Source: Paraburkholderia hospita
Lineage (GTDB): Bacteria > Pseudomonadota > Gammaproteobacteria > Burkholderiales > Burkholderiaceae
Direction: 5' to 3'
DNA length: 64,000 nucleotides
NCBI RefSeq assembly: GCF_002902965.1
Contig: NZ_CP026109.1
Coordinates: 310,001 to 374,000, forward strand
Shown one piece after another: positions 55,195 through 63,735 of this stretch. Both the position numbers and the translations under genes were made by a program. Position 1 is the stretch's first letter; every line of letters begins with the position of its first letter. Under the pieces are notes generated by a model that saw only the letters and a program-made list of their open reading frames with translations, ran no database searches and was not told the DNA's origin.

Positions 55195-56157
55195 CTGGTC
55201 TTCTCCTTTTTGGGTTTGTTTTTGCTGTGCGGTAACCACTATCGATGAGCGCGGAGCACCTCGTCGACGCCGCTGGCAGCCAAAGGGGTGAGAGAAGGAT
55301 AGACGCAAGCCGCAGGTAACTCCAGTTGGGGTCCCTGAAGTCTTTGACGACCTCAATGATGAGCCCAAGGCAATCACTCCATGTCCTATGCTTCAGCGAT
55401 GTCCTCCAGACTTTTTTCGCAACCTCATCGTGGCGCTGCGCGGTCTCGAAGTCCAGGACAGATATTTCGTCTACGAGGCGGTTGTTCCAGGCAGCTTGAG
55501 GGCACCTTGACCGTTGCACGTCAAATCCCAGCTTGCCTCGATCTTGGGAGGATGACTGTCGCATGATGTGGCGATTTCGCGATGCAGCGGTACATCGTCC
55601 GGCGCGCGTAGCGGGCAATGGAACGGCGACTTCGTAGCAGGAGCGACCGCCTTACGTCGAAAACAGCACGCTTCGAGTTTTTCAAAGCAATAGACCCCTG
55701 AGCCGCGCCTTCGAGCAGGCGCAGACTGAGCGGCAGGTTTCAAGGATAGAACGGCCGCCGCTCCACTGGCGCAGGTGGCAACGTTGCGGTCGTTGCACTC
55801 ATTTGCTATCGCCGTTGGTCCAGGGCCGAGGTGGGCCTCACTGGGACGCTTCGGTTGAGACGGATGTCGATCCGCGTCGACCTGTGAGGTTAGTGCCTCT
55901 GTTGTCGCCTTGTCTCGAAGAATCTCGTCCGGAACCGCGGCGAAGCAGTATAGCGAATCAAACTCGAAACGTTTCATGAAGCTATTCGCGAGAAATCCGG
56001 ATCGCAGCTTCGCTTTACGGCATCGACACTAGCGACTACGCTGCTACGAGAGGCGCGCGGGTCTGCCCTGAAGTCATTCGCAACACCTTGCGCCTTGCCT
56101 TGGAGGAGAGCACGCGGCGGACGCCGAACAACTTTATTCAAGTCTGGAGCTTCGTCG
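55195..56157. other. No confident gene
   Basis: About 960 bases. Long minus-strand frames (55097-55618, 55471-55977) exist, but their sequences lack family motifs and good starts. The next gene start at 56158 has CTGGAG upstream. Confidence 0.35.
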
Positions 56158-56481
56158 ATGAACCCCGAAATCTATCAGCCGTCTATTGAAGCCTGCGATG
56201 CCTGTGCCGCTGCCTGCGATCGCTGCGCATCCGCCTGCCTCGATGAACCGCGCAGGGTGAACATGGCCAAATGTATTCGCCTTAACGCCGATTGCGCTTC
56301 GCTATGCCGCCTCACATCTGCGGCGTTGGCTCGACAAAGCCATTTCGCCCCCGAGTTTTGCGAACTTTGCGCACGGATCTGTGACGAGTGCGCCGATGAA
56401 TGTGCGCGGCACGCACCTGAGCACTGCGGCACATGCAGCGATGCGTGCCGGAGATGCGCGGAAGCCTGCCGGGCAATCTAA
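56158..56481 (+). CDS. Four-helix copper-binding protein (DUF326)
   Basis: A 107-residue cysteine-rich protein. Many CxxxC spacings are present: ACDACAAACDRCASACL, CIRLNADCASLCR, FCELCARICDECADECARH and CGTCSDACRRCAEAC. This is the DUF326/Csp-like family, in which cysteines facing the inside of a four-helix bundle bind many copper(I) ions. No signal peptide, so a cytosolic Csp3-like copper store is most likely. ATG 56158 has CTGGAG upstream. Confidence 0.92.
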   Translation: MNPEIYQPSIEACDACAAACDRCASACLDEPRRVNMAKCIRLNADCASLCRLTSAALARQSHFAPEFCELCARICDECADECARHAPEHCGTCSDACRRCAEACRAI

Positions 56482-56572
56482 TGTCTTGCTCAACATCAGC
56501 GCGTCCGCGAGAATGGCGGCGGACGCGTCGCATATTGGGTCGGAAGAATGTCGTACCCGGCTTGAGGATGTC

Positions 56573-57283
56573 ATGGAACGTCGGCTCCAAATGCAGGAAG
56601 TCTCCATTCCGGTGGAGGACGCCTCCCTGATGGGCACGCTCGCGCTGCCACAGGACGCTCAATCATTGGTTCTGTTCGCGCACGGCAGCGGCAGTTCGCG
56701 ATTCAGCCCTCGTAACCAGTACGTGGCCACTGAACTCAACCGGGCCAGCATCGGAACGCTGCTGATGGACTTGCTCTCCGAGCAGGAAGACACCGGTCCC
56801 GCTGCCCGCTTCAACATCGAGCTGCTGGCGGTGCGTCTCGCGCAAGCAACGGCCTGGATCGCGGCGAAGCAGACGGCACGCCTCTCGTTTGGTTACTTCG
56901 GCGCGAGCACGGGCGCGGCTGCGGCGATCCGCGCGGCGCACGTGTCGTCGGTCCCGATTGAGGCGATCGTTTCGCGAGGCGGCAGGCCCGATCTCGCCGG
57001 ACGCGACGTCCTCGCCGCGGCGCAGGCGCCTATGTTGCTCGTGGTAGGCGGGCTCGACGCCACTGTCATCGAAGTCAACCGGGAGGCTTTCGCTCTGCTC
57101 GAATGTCCGAAGGATCTTGTGATCATCCCCTGCGCGACCCACCTGTTCGAAGAGCCCGGCACACTGGAAGCCGTTGCGCGGTACGCGTTGCAGTGGTTCG
57201 AGCGTTATCTCGGCGCCCAAGCGCCCGCACGCAGCACGAGCGTGTCGTTAGCGCGGCGCTCCACAGTGGCGCCCAATGGCTGA
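56573..57283 (+). CDS. Alpha/beta hydrolase, dienelactone-hydrolase-like
   Basis: A 236-residue alpha/beta hydrolase. It reads VSIPVEDASLMGTLALPQDA, LVLFAHGSGSSRFSPRNQYVA (oxyanion region), LLMDLLSEQED, the nucleophile elbow GYFGASTGAAAA (serine), SRGGRPDLAG, LLVVGGLDATVIEVN (aspartate), and the catalytic histidine in CATHLFEEPG. ATG 56573 has GAGG upstream; the longer frame from 56381 overlaps the copper protein. The last 26 codons (57205-57283) overlap the end of the capA gene on the other strand, and the tail beyond ERYLGA looks untypical. Confidence 0.88.
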   Translation: MERRLQMQEVSIPVEDASLMGTLALPQDAQSLVLFAHGSGSSRFSPRNQYVATELNRASIGTLLMDLLSEQEDTGPAARFNIELLAVRLAQATAWIAAKQTARLSFGYFGASTGAAAAIRAAHVSSVPIEAIVSRGGRPDLAGRDVLAAAQAPMLLVVGGLDATVIEVNREAFALLECPKDLVIIPCATHLFEEPGTLEAVARYALQWFERYLGAQAPARSTSVSLARRSTVAPNG

Positions 57284-58329
57284 CTCTCCCGATTCAGCGT
57301 TTCGTGTAACCATCGAATGCCTTCTTCAGGCGCCCGGTTGATCTGGAAGTGGCGTGTCTGCGTCGGCGTCATCGACAGTTCGACCAGCGTGCCCGTTTCA
57401 AGGTCGAGCGTGGGGAAATACATCAGCGCAAGGTCGCTGCGAAACGCTTCCTGACCGCCGATACCTTCATAGTCGTTGATGAAGTCCCCGGCACCGTACA
57501 GGACGAGTTTGCCTCGATACAGCTCGATGCCCTTCACGTGGTGCGACGAATGGCCGTGTACGAGATCCACGCCCGCGGAATCGATCAGTTCATGCGCGAA
57601 GTATCGCTGCGAAGCAGGTATGTCGAAATCGAAGTTCTCGCCCCAATGGATCGAAACGATGACGATGTCGGCGGCCTGCCTGACCGCTCGCACCTGCGCG
57701 GCGATCGTGCATACGGTGTCAGCTGAAAGATCAGAGAGCCGGTTCACGCCGGGGCGGCCCCGATCGGCGGCCCAGTCCGCGCCCACGCCGCTGCATTCCG
57801 TGGCAAAGGCGAAGAGCATCACCCTGCCGCCGCCCGCCAATTCGATCACGGCAGGCGCGGCCGCCTCGACGTCGTCCTGCCCCGCGCCAGCCGTATGAAT
57901 GCCGGCTGAGCGCAAGGCATTCAGAGTTTCCTTCAACCCGCGATAGCCCCAGTCGAGCACATGATTATTCGCGAGCGCGCAGCAGTCGATTTTCGCGGCG
58001 CTCAAGACGGGCGCGTTGGCGGGATGCATGCGATAGTGGATGCCCTTTCCGGGCCATGCGTCCTCGCTGGATGTGACGGCCGTCTCGAGGTTAATGATGC
58101 GCGCGGCAGGACTCATGCGCTCCAGTTCGGGCAGCGCATCGTCCCACACGTAGCCGAACGGGACACACTCCGCCAATGGGCCGGTTTTCGCTTCGGCGAG
58201 GCTCACATAGTCTCTCGCCGAACGCACATAGGGCTCGTAAAGATGGGGCCGGTTCGGATGCGGCAGGATCTGATCGATACCGCGTCCCAACATCACGTCC
58301 CCGCACAGAAACAGCTTGACGCAGTTCAT
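57205..58329 (-). CDS. capA: CapA-family metallophosphatase-like protein
   Basis: A 374-residue CapA/PGA_cap protein, related to the poly-gamma-glutamate capsule protein and to calcineurin-like phosphatases. Metal-site blocks are LFLCGDVMLGRGID, INLETAVT, ALANNHVLDWGYRGL, IVSIHWGENFD and VDLVHGHSSHHVKGIELYRGKLVLYGAGDFINDYEG. No signal peptide, unlike many homologues, so its location is unclear. ATG 58329. Its stop overlaps the hydrolase gene tail by 79 bases on the opposite strand. No other gamma-polyglutamate genes are next to it. Confidence 0.92.
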   Translation of the reverse strand: MNCVKLFLCGDVMLGRGIDQILPHPNRPHLYEPYVRSARDYVSLAEAKTGPLAECVPFGYVWDDALPELERMSPAARIINLETAVTSSEDAWPGKGIHYRMHPANAPVLSAAKIDCCALANNHVLDWGYRGLKETLNALRSAGIHTAGAGQDDVEAAAPAVIELAGGGRVMLFAFATECSGVGADWAADRGRPGVNRLSDLSADTVCTIAAQVRAVRQAADIVIVSIHWGENFDFDIPASQRYFAHELIDSAGVDLVHGHSSHHVKGIELYRGKLVLYGAGDFINDYEGIGGQEAFRSDLALMYFPTLDLETGTLVELSMTPTQTRHFQINRAPEEGIRWLHETLNRESQPLGATVERRANDTLVLRAGAWAPR

Positions 58330-58346
58330 CTTCGCCGGACTGTCCG

Positions 58347-58550
58347 TCAGTCATATCCGTAGCGTGCCCGAGAGACTGGGACGCCTTGTGGTGAGGCACC
58401 CACGCCGCAGGTCAGCCCCGGGACGGCAAATGTATCCGGAAACCTGAACCGATTGTCAGGGCCGACCGGTGCGCCGCAAGTCGCGTTGATCGGCTTCGGC
58501 AGGATATTGATCTCGAAGCCGCGGTACTGGACGCTGTCCCACAAGACCAT
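58347..58550 (-). CDS. Small YRG-family protein, short member
   Basis: A 67-residue frame starting MVLWDSVQYRGFEINILPKP. GAGGG lies six bases upstream of ATG 58550. The VQYRGFEINI start matches the YRGFxI(D/E)V start of the family, but the rest (NATCGAPVGPDNRFRFPDTF and a Gly/Pro tail) does not carry the RAHTFID block. It follows the full member at 58606-58866 after 55 bases, so the pair may be tandem. Short or altered member. Confidence 0.45.
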   Translation of the reverse strand: MVLWDSVQYRGFEINILPKPINATCGAPVGPDNRFRFPDTFAVPGLTCGVGASPQGVPVSRARYGYD

Positions 58551-58605
58551 GAGCGTCCCTCGATTCGTTGCCTGCGAGAGATTCATTGGCGCGGGGCCGT
58601 CTGTT

Positions 58606-58866
58606 TTATCCATCGGTTGCCGCCCCGACGAGGCCGTCGATGAAGGTGTGGGCCCGACGTTCACCGTACGAAAAGGCGGAGCCCGGTGACAGGAAGTCGA
58701 GCCGTTCCGGAAGAGCTTCGATCGAAGAAACGGTTGCATCAGTCGATACTATCGTCCAGAAAACAGAGTATCGGCGCTCTTTGCCGTTAAGCGAGGTGAC
58801 GTTTCTGGTGATGACATGGACATCGATATTGAAGCCACGATATGACTTACAGGACTGTGTATCCAC
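58606..58866 (-). CDS. Small YRG/RAHTFID-family protein, member 4
   Basis: An 86-residue member. It reads MDTQSCKSYRGFNIDVHV, ERRYSVFWTIV, PERLDFLSPGSAFSYGERRAHTFID and GLVGAATDG. GTG 58866 with AAAGGGA upstream is preferred over TTG 58887 and gives exactly the length of member 2 (12088-12348), its closest relative. A predicted zinc-ribbon-like frame (58749-59057) overlaps its 5-prime end in another frame. Function unknown. Confidence 0.72.
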   Translation of the reverse strand: MDTQSCKSYRGFNIDVHVITRNVTSLNGKERRYSVFWTIVSTDATVSSIEALPERLDFLSPGSAFSYGERRAHTFIDGLVGAATDG

Positions 58867-59057
58867 GGACTGTCCCTTTCTGGGCAACGATCGTCGCGGC
58901 GCTGGACAAGCTGCAGGCGCCCCACCGCATCTGGACCTACGTTCACCAGCATATTTCGGTAATCACAGTCGCGACAAATGAAAAAAAATCCACTTTCGTC
59001 GGTCTGGGTTTCAATTTCATCGAAACCAAATGCGCATTGCAGTTTCGGCAAGTCCAC
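58749..59057 (-). CDS. Small protein with CRDC motif
   Basis: A 102-residue frame with GTG 59057 and a good GGAGGT upstream. Residues 1-45 look real: MDLPKLQCAFGFDEIETQTD, FFFICRDCDYRNMLVNVG, with CxxC-like cysteines. The second half overlaps the start of the YRG-family gene in another frame and is less protein-like, so the true end may have been lost by a frameshift. No firm family. Confidence 0.45.
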   Translation of the reverse strand: MDLPKLQCAFGFDEIETQTDESGFFFICRDCDYRNMLVNVGPDAVGRLQLVQRRDDRCPERDSPWIHSPVSHIVASISMSMSSPETSPRLTAKSADTLFSGR

Positions 59058-59337
59058 TTGGCTACCTCCGCCGCGGCTTTCGCCGCTTTGCGAGTTGCCC
59101 AGACTCCGAGGGTCGGCGCGGCAACTCAGGACGCCCGTTCTTCAAGCGGCCTGTTAGCGAGGGCGCGCGCGTCATCTCGCGCCTGGTCTTCACCCGCAGA
59201 ATCCCTGTCGGTTTCGTGCGGATCGCTCGATCGCGCGCAATTCGTGGGATTGCAAAGCCTTGCGGCTCGGCGCCCTGGTGCACAACTCGCGTGACCTTCT
59301 CCTGTTCTGAGGGGGTTGCGCATTGAGTTCAGTTCGG

Positions 59338-59562
59338 TCAGGCGAAGAACACAAACGGCAGTGTCAGCATCAGGTAGATCGCAAGTCCGGTGGCTGGCAG
59401 ACCGGTGACGATCGCGATTGCCGCGACCGCGCTTCCGATTAGCGCGAGCGCAACCAGCCAGCGTGAGTCAGCTCTCTGAGCGCTGACGTCTGCGCGTGGG
59501 CTTGTATCGACGCGATGTTCTTTGTGCCACGACATGCATTTTCGAATGTGCAGGTCAAGCAT
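59338..59562 (-). CDS. Small membrane protein
   Basis: A 74-residue protein starting MLDLHIRKCMSWHKEHRVDT. ATG 59562 has GGGGGTAG upstream. The C-terminal half has two hydrophobic stretches (WLVALALIGSAVAAIAIVTG, ATGLAIYLMLTLPFVFFA), so a small inner-membrane protein with a basic cytoplasmic N-terminus is likely. No family known to me. Confidence 0.55.
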   Translation of the reverse strand: MLDLHIRKCMSWHKEHRVDTSPRADVSAQRADSRWLVALALIGSAVAAIAIVTGLPATGLAIYLMLTLPFVFFA

Positions 59563-60272
59563 GACTACTACCCCCAAGATGTATTCGTCGCCCCACGAAC
59601 CCGTGTCCTGACTGGAACGTCAAGAGCGACTGCGGATGCAATCGATATCGATGCTCTCATGATAGCCGTCCGCGCACTTGAAAGTGGAAGGGCGCGAGTC
59701 TCCCGATCTGCAATCAGCTAATGCAAGACCTGTGGAGAGAAGCAAATCCGGGTGGGTGGGCGGTTGCACGCTGTCAGTTTGTGGTCGCAACAAAAACCGG
59801 AACAGGCCGCGCTTGCTCCGCATTGTGCGCTCGCAACAGAGCGACGACGCAGCACGGTTGCAGGAACCCTTCAGGGGCGGCAACGGATCGTACCGCCGCA
59901 CCGTTTTCATTTTGAGCGTCGGGCATCGATCGGAGCCCGTCAGTGATGATGTGCCTTCGACTCGAATGTGTCAGGGTTCAGAAAACCTCCATTAAGGGGG
60001 CCTTCTTTCTTGCCGTGGACCTACGCTATTCAAAGGCGGGAAATGCAACATCACGATTGACTTCGCGCTTGTATATAACCCGCTGCAAAACGAAACTAGC
60101 ACGTCATCAGTCGGCGCGGGTGTCGAACTCCGGGTCCTGATCGTAAAGGCGCATGGCGCCGGTGGAGGAGACGATCCGCAGTTCGCAGTCGGCCGCGCAG
60201 CGCGCCGTGCAGGTGCGCCGTGGTCCGGCCGGGAAAGCCTTGAATTCGCAGGGTGTTCCTGCGCCCCGTGCC
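59563..60272. other. No recognisable gene
   Basis: About 710 bases with short frames only and no motif. Confidence 0.35.
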
Positions 60273-60707
60273 CTAGTCCGGCCAGAACATCGGATCGAGG
60301 ACCTGTTCCATCGGCCACGGGCAGCGCTCAGGAAAAAACGCAAACCCGATATTCGTCTCCTTGCTCGCTTCCTGGCGGGCATCGGCCCACACGTCCTTGA
60401 TCCACTCGTCGTCGGCCAGAATCGGCTGCAGACTGGGTGTGCCCCTCAGCTGCGCCTTCAACCGCTCGCGTTGCACACGGATCATCGAACGCAAGCTCGG
60501 CGAGCGCAACTCCGGCTGGTACTGCCACTTGAGAAGCCACGCGGTAAGGCCCGCGATGCGGCGCGTGATGTTGCGCACTTCTGCTCTGGCTACGTCCTCG
60601 ATTTCGTCGGCTATGTGCCCGACGTCGACTTCCTCGAATCGCCCGGCACGCAGCAGCGCTGCCTGTTCTCGGGCCCACGCGATAACGTCCTGATCGTAGC
60701 TTGTCAT
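60273..60707 (-). CDS. DUF29 family protein
   Basis: A 144-residue helical protein of the DUF29 family. It reads YDQDVIAWAREQAALLRAGR, VDVGHIADEIEDVARAEVRNI, RIAGLTAWLLKWQYQPELRS, AFFPERCPWPMEQVLDPMFW. The start ATG 60707 has GAGGAGG about nine bases upstream. The role of DUF29 is unknown; members are common in cyanobacteria and proteobacteria and sometimes found near mobile elements. Stand-alone gene. Confidence 0.92.
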   Translation of the reverse strand: MTSYDQDVIAWAREQAALLRAGRFEEVDVGHIADEIEDVARAEVRNITRRIAGLTAWLLKWQYQPELRSPSLRSMIRVQRERLKAQLRGTPSLQPILADDEWIKDVWADARQEASKETNIGFAFFPERCPWPMEQVLDPMFWPD

Positions 60708-61286
60708 GATCGTGATCCTCCTCAGTCCGACGGTCAGTGGATCCTGGAGATGTACGATGCGAGCGCTGCCACGCCGGTGGCGCGCACGACGATGCTCCGG
60801 ACGACGTGAACCCGGTGAAGCAGTCCAACTGCGCGCGAACTGGAAGCGCGCGTGATACCGCCGCTGCGCATTGCTTTTCAACAGGTAATGTAGCACCCGG
60901 CGGTCTTCAAAGCAGGGACGTGGCGCAGAGCTTCAATGGGCCGGGGTGTTATCCATCTTTTTTGTGTGCGAGCGCTCGATGAGTACACCTTGGATCACCG
61001 ATTGTTTGTTCCATGACCGCCACTTCGACTGCGAAGTCGTCGCCGGCGTATTGTTGCCTTCGGCAGGTTTGTGCCATGAACCACGCTTCGTTTATTCGGC
61101 GGCAACTTGAGACCCGGATGACAGCGAGTGCGGCAGAGCAACATGTATCCGCGCAGTTCGCTCGGCGAGCGCCACTCGCCAATCGGCGCTAGCAGCGTGA
61201 GCGTGGAGTGCCAGTTGAGCCAGGCGAACAGCCGGCACTTCCGGGGAGCGTGTCAGGATCACTTGCTGCAACCGTCGCCGCTTGAA
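60708..61286. other. No recognisable gene
   Basis: About 580 bases with short unsupported frames. Confidence 0.35.
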
Positions 61287-62305
61287 CTACGAATGCAGTT
61301 CCACGACGTCTGAATCGGCCACCGGATGATCGGCGCCCACCTGTTGGCCGCTGAACTGCCCGCTCCCCCAAATGCGGGCGAACCTGAACGTGCGTGCGAC
61401 ATCAGGATGCACCCGCAGGGCGACATCCAGCACGGTGTCGCCGCGACGCATCGTAAAGGGCCGATTCCGGTCGACGGATTTCCCAGGGGCCTTGGTGTAG
61501 ATGCGCACAATGCCCAGAGCTCTGAAAAGAAATGGTCCGATCTCGGCCAGTCCTCGTCCGCCGGTGGCCGAGGTTGCGAGCAGCGGAAAGTGTACGCCGA
61601 GCAGGTCTTCGAGCACGGCGCGTCTTCCGGGTTGGCGAGATCGGTCTTGTTGGCCAGCAGCAGCGTAGGGAGGTAAACGCTGAACGGGTCAGCGGGCGAC
61701 AATACCGCCGTCCCCGCGCGGTCGCTACCCTGACCCGGCCAGCGCTCCGTTGGGATGATCTTTGCCGCGACGAGCCGCTTCAGAATCAGCGCCAATTGTT
61801 CTATGCAGTCTGGCGCGCTCAGATCGACCACGAGCAGTGCGCCGTCAGTCGACCGCAGTATGCTGGTGAGTTCAGGCCGCATGAATTCGGCCGAGACAGG
61901 CGACAGATCCACCAGTTGAAAAGAAATGTCCTCAAACGGCAGCATGCCGCGAATCGGCAGCCTGGTCGGGCGGTGGTAGGGCCCGAACTCACTATTCGAT
62001 CCTGTCAACCTCGCGTGCAGGCTGGATTTTCCCGCGCCGGGCGGGCCGATCAAACAGAGTTGGGCCGCGCCGTCGGCATGGACCGCATGTGACGGCCCTC
62101 GGTGCGCCGCCTTCCCGTGGCCCACAGATCCCTGGGTGAGCTCTCTCATCCGCGACTTTATATCGGCTTGCAGACGCTCCGTTCCCTTGTGCTTTGGGAT
62201 GGTGCGGAGCATCTCCTTCAGGCATTCGAGCTGCTCGCGCGGCTCGCGCGCCGCCCGATAGGCTTGTTCGGCCTGCTTGTACTCGGGAGAGAGGTTTGCT
62301 GGCAT
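61287..62305 (-). pseudogene. DRG/OBG-like GTPase with TGS domain, frameshifted
   Basis: ATG 62305 starts MPANLSPEYKQAEQAYRAA, a DRG-like helical N-terminus with IPKHKGTERLQADIKSRM. The GTPase domain has the P-loop LIGPPGAGKSSLHARLTGS, FQLVDLSP and LLLANKTDLAN. After EDA near 61615 a one-base shift moves the frame, which then reads VLEDLLGVHFPLLATSATGG, IYTKAPGK and a TGS domain (FTMRRGDTVLDVALRVHPDV, VADSDVVELHS). Joined, the protein is about 340 residues and complete. It is a translation-related GTPase by family. Either a recent pseudogene or a sequencing error. Confidence 0.85.
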
Positions 62306-62461
62306 GGGTCTCCGTCAGCGCAGAGGACCATTCTGCGCCGACAGTGAAACACTAGCATGGCGTCAGGCGCTTCACTATTCTGGACGCTTTTTGTGGCTGC
62401 CACCGCAACGGCGGTATAAGACCGTCGTATGCCCCTGGTCGCGCAAGGGCTACGCGCATTC

Positions 62462-63040
62462 TCACGGCTTTCGCGCCCCTCGCCTTACCCGCTCCAGGTA
62501 TTTTCCTGAAGCGACCTCGATTCGCACAGTGTCCCCTTCCTTGATGAACTGAGGAACGAGAACTTCCATGCCGTTCGCGAGCGTGGCGGTCTTGAAGGTG
62601 GAGGTTTCATGCTCGTGCAGGCCCGGCGGCGTAGACACGATGCCTAACTCGACCGCAGGGGGAAATGCGATGGTGACGGGCTGACCCTCATAAAGTTGCA
62701 CCGGGATTCGCATACTGGGTTGAAGAAACTTTTCGTATGCGCCAATGGTTTCCGAGGGCAAACTGATCTGTTCGAAGGTATCGGGATTCATGAAATGGAA
62801 AGCGACACCATCCGTGTACAGGTATTCCATCTCCAGGTTATCGAGCGCGACCTCTTCGAGCTTGTCGTGCGGGTGCAACCGCAATTCCTTGACGTGACCG
62901 GACTTCAGGTTCTTGACCTTGGTAAAGACTGCGCTACCCTGCTGGCCGCCGCCGGCGTGGTACCCGGCGCTGACGACGCTATGCAGTTCGCCGTCAAGCA
63001 TGACGACCATGCCCGGCTTCAGTTCCGAAGCTTCGACCAT
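62462..63040 (-). CDS. Elongation factor P paralogue
   Basis: A 192-residue three-domain EF-P-like protein. It reads MVEASELKPGMVVMLDGELHS, KVKNLKSGHVKELRL, YLYTDGVAFHFMNPDTFEQI, FLQPSMRIPVQLYEGQPV and a C-terminal TLANGMEVLVPQFIKEGDTV, RIEVASGKYLERV. The domain I loop, where EF-P normally has a lysine or arginine to be modified, is YHAGGGQQGSAVF with no lysine or arginine. It is therefore not the main EF-P of the cell, more likely a second, diverged copy. Known role of the family: relieving ribosome stalling on proline runs. Translation GTPase relic upstream may be related. Confidence 0.88.
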   Translation of the reverse strand: MVEASELKPGMVVMLDGELHSVVSAGYHAGGGQQGSAVFTKVKNLKSGHVKELRLHPHDKLEEVALDNLEMEYLYTDGVAFHFMNPDTFEQISLPSETIGAYEKFLQPSMRIPVQLYEGQPVTIAFPPAVELGIVSTPPGLHEHETSTFKTATLANGMEVLVPQFIKEGDTVRIEVASGKYLERVRRGARKP

Positions 63041-63258
63041 TTGCTTGTCTCCGCCTGGTCGGCAAGATGACGCCTTGAGCCTAGCACTGCCGCGGACCGC
63101 CAACAACCGGCCCGCCGCGACAGCGGCAATTCATTCAGGGAAACTTAATCTGGCCATCCTGGCACGGTGCGCCGCATCTCGCCGGACCGAAGGCTTAGCT
63201 GAAACCGGAAATACCAGCGCACGTCGCAACTGATGACGGCTGCTGGAAAGCGGTGGCC

Positions 63259-63408
63259 ATGATAAAGCGGTTTTGCATTCTTTATCGCGCGATCTTACGC
63301 GACTATCCCGAGAACGTGACAAAGCCGCACGAACTGGTCAGCCTGCGCCAGGAACTCAGCCACCTGTTCGACGCATACATGGCGACACGGAAAGTGCAGC
63401 ACCGGTGA
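63259..63408 (+). CDS. Very small hypothetical protein
   Basis: A 49-residue frame: MIKRFCILYRAILRDYPENV, TKPHELVSLRQELSHLFDAY, MATRKVQHR. It is helical and coding-like with an RBS-like AAAGCGG upstream. It is too short to class. Confidence 0.4.
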   Translation: MIKRFCILYRAILRDYPENVTKPHELVSLRQELSHLFDAYMATRKVQHR

Positions 63409-63472
63409 GCATTACTATCGGCGGCTGCGATCGTCGCCGCATTGTGCAGTCGGCCGGAGGGGCGGAGGTGAC

Positions 63473-63655
63473 ATGACATTGAAGACCCAGTGGTACCGGG
63501 ACAAGCTCGCGAAAAAAAGTCGCAAGGGCTTTGCGGCTACCCGGTCGCAACGGTTTCCTTCTATGGGCCCGACGACACGCTGGCGACGAAGGTGTCGGTG
63601 GGCATCGTCGCGCACGACGGTGCGGATGCCGATCCCGTTGAGCGGTGGTTCTGTC
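63473..63655 (+). pseudogene. N-terminal half of a small gene, broken at an A-run
   Basis: ATG 63473 (GGAGG upstream) starts MTLKTQWYRDKLAKK. At a run of seven A one base too many shifts the frame; the other frame then reads SQGLCGYPVATVSFYGPDDT and VSVGIVAHDGADADPVERWF. This looks like the front half of a small protein family. The back half normally carries a GCxHEEGIDYPEGExCPRCPFW motif, which occurs on the other strand at 63736-63987. Confidence 0.6.
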
Positions 63656-63735
63656 TAACCTGCTGGGGCGTGCTCCGTCACTTGATCCGGCGAGATTTTT
63701 TCGGGAAATTTGCGTGGATGCGGCGGTGTAGGTCA

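Noticed and set aside
55471..55977. Minus-strand frame of 168 codons starting MKRFEFDSLYCF
   Set aside because: The first 25 residues look plausible, but there is no ribosome binding site and the remainder is low in structure; not reported as a gene.
58842..59294. Plus-strand frame of 150 codons (MTYRTVYPRTVPFWATIV)
   Set aside because: It is antisense to the YRG-family gene and the CRDC frame, has no ribosome binding site, and lacks any family pattern.
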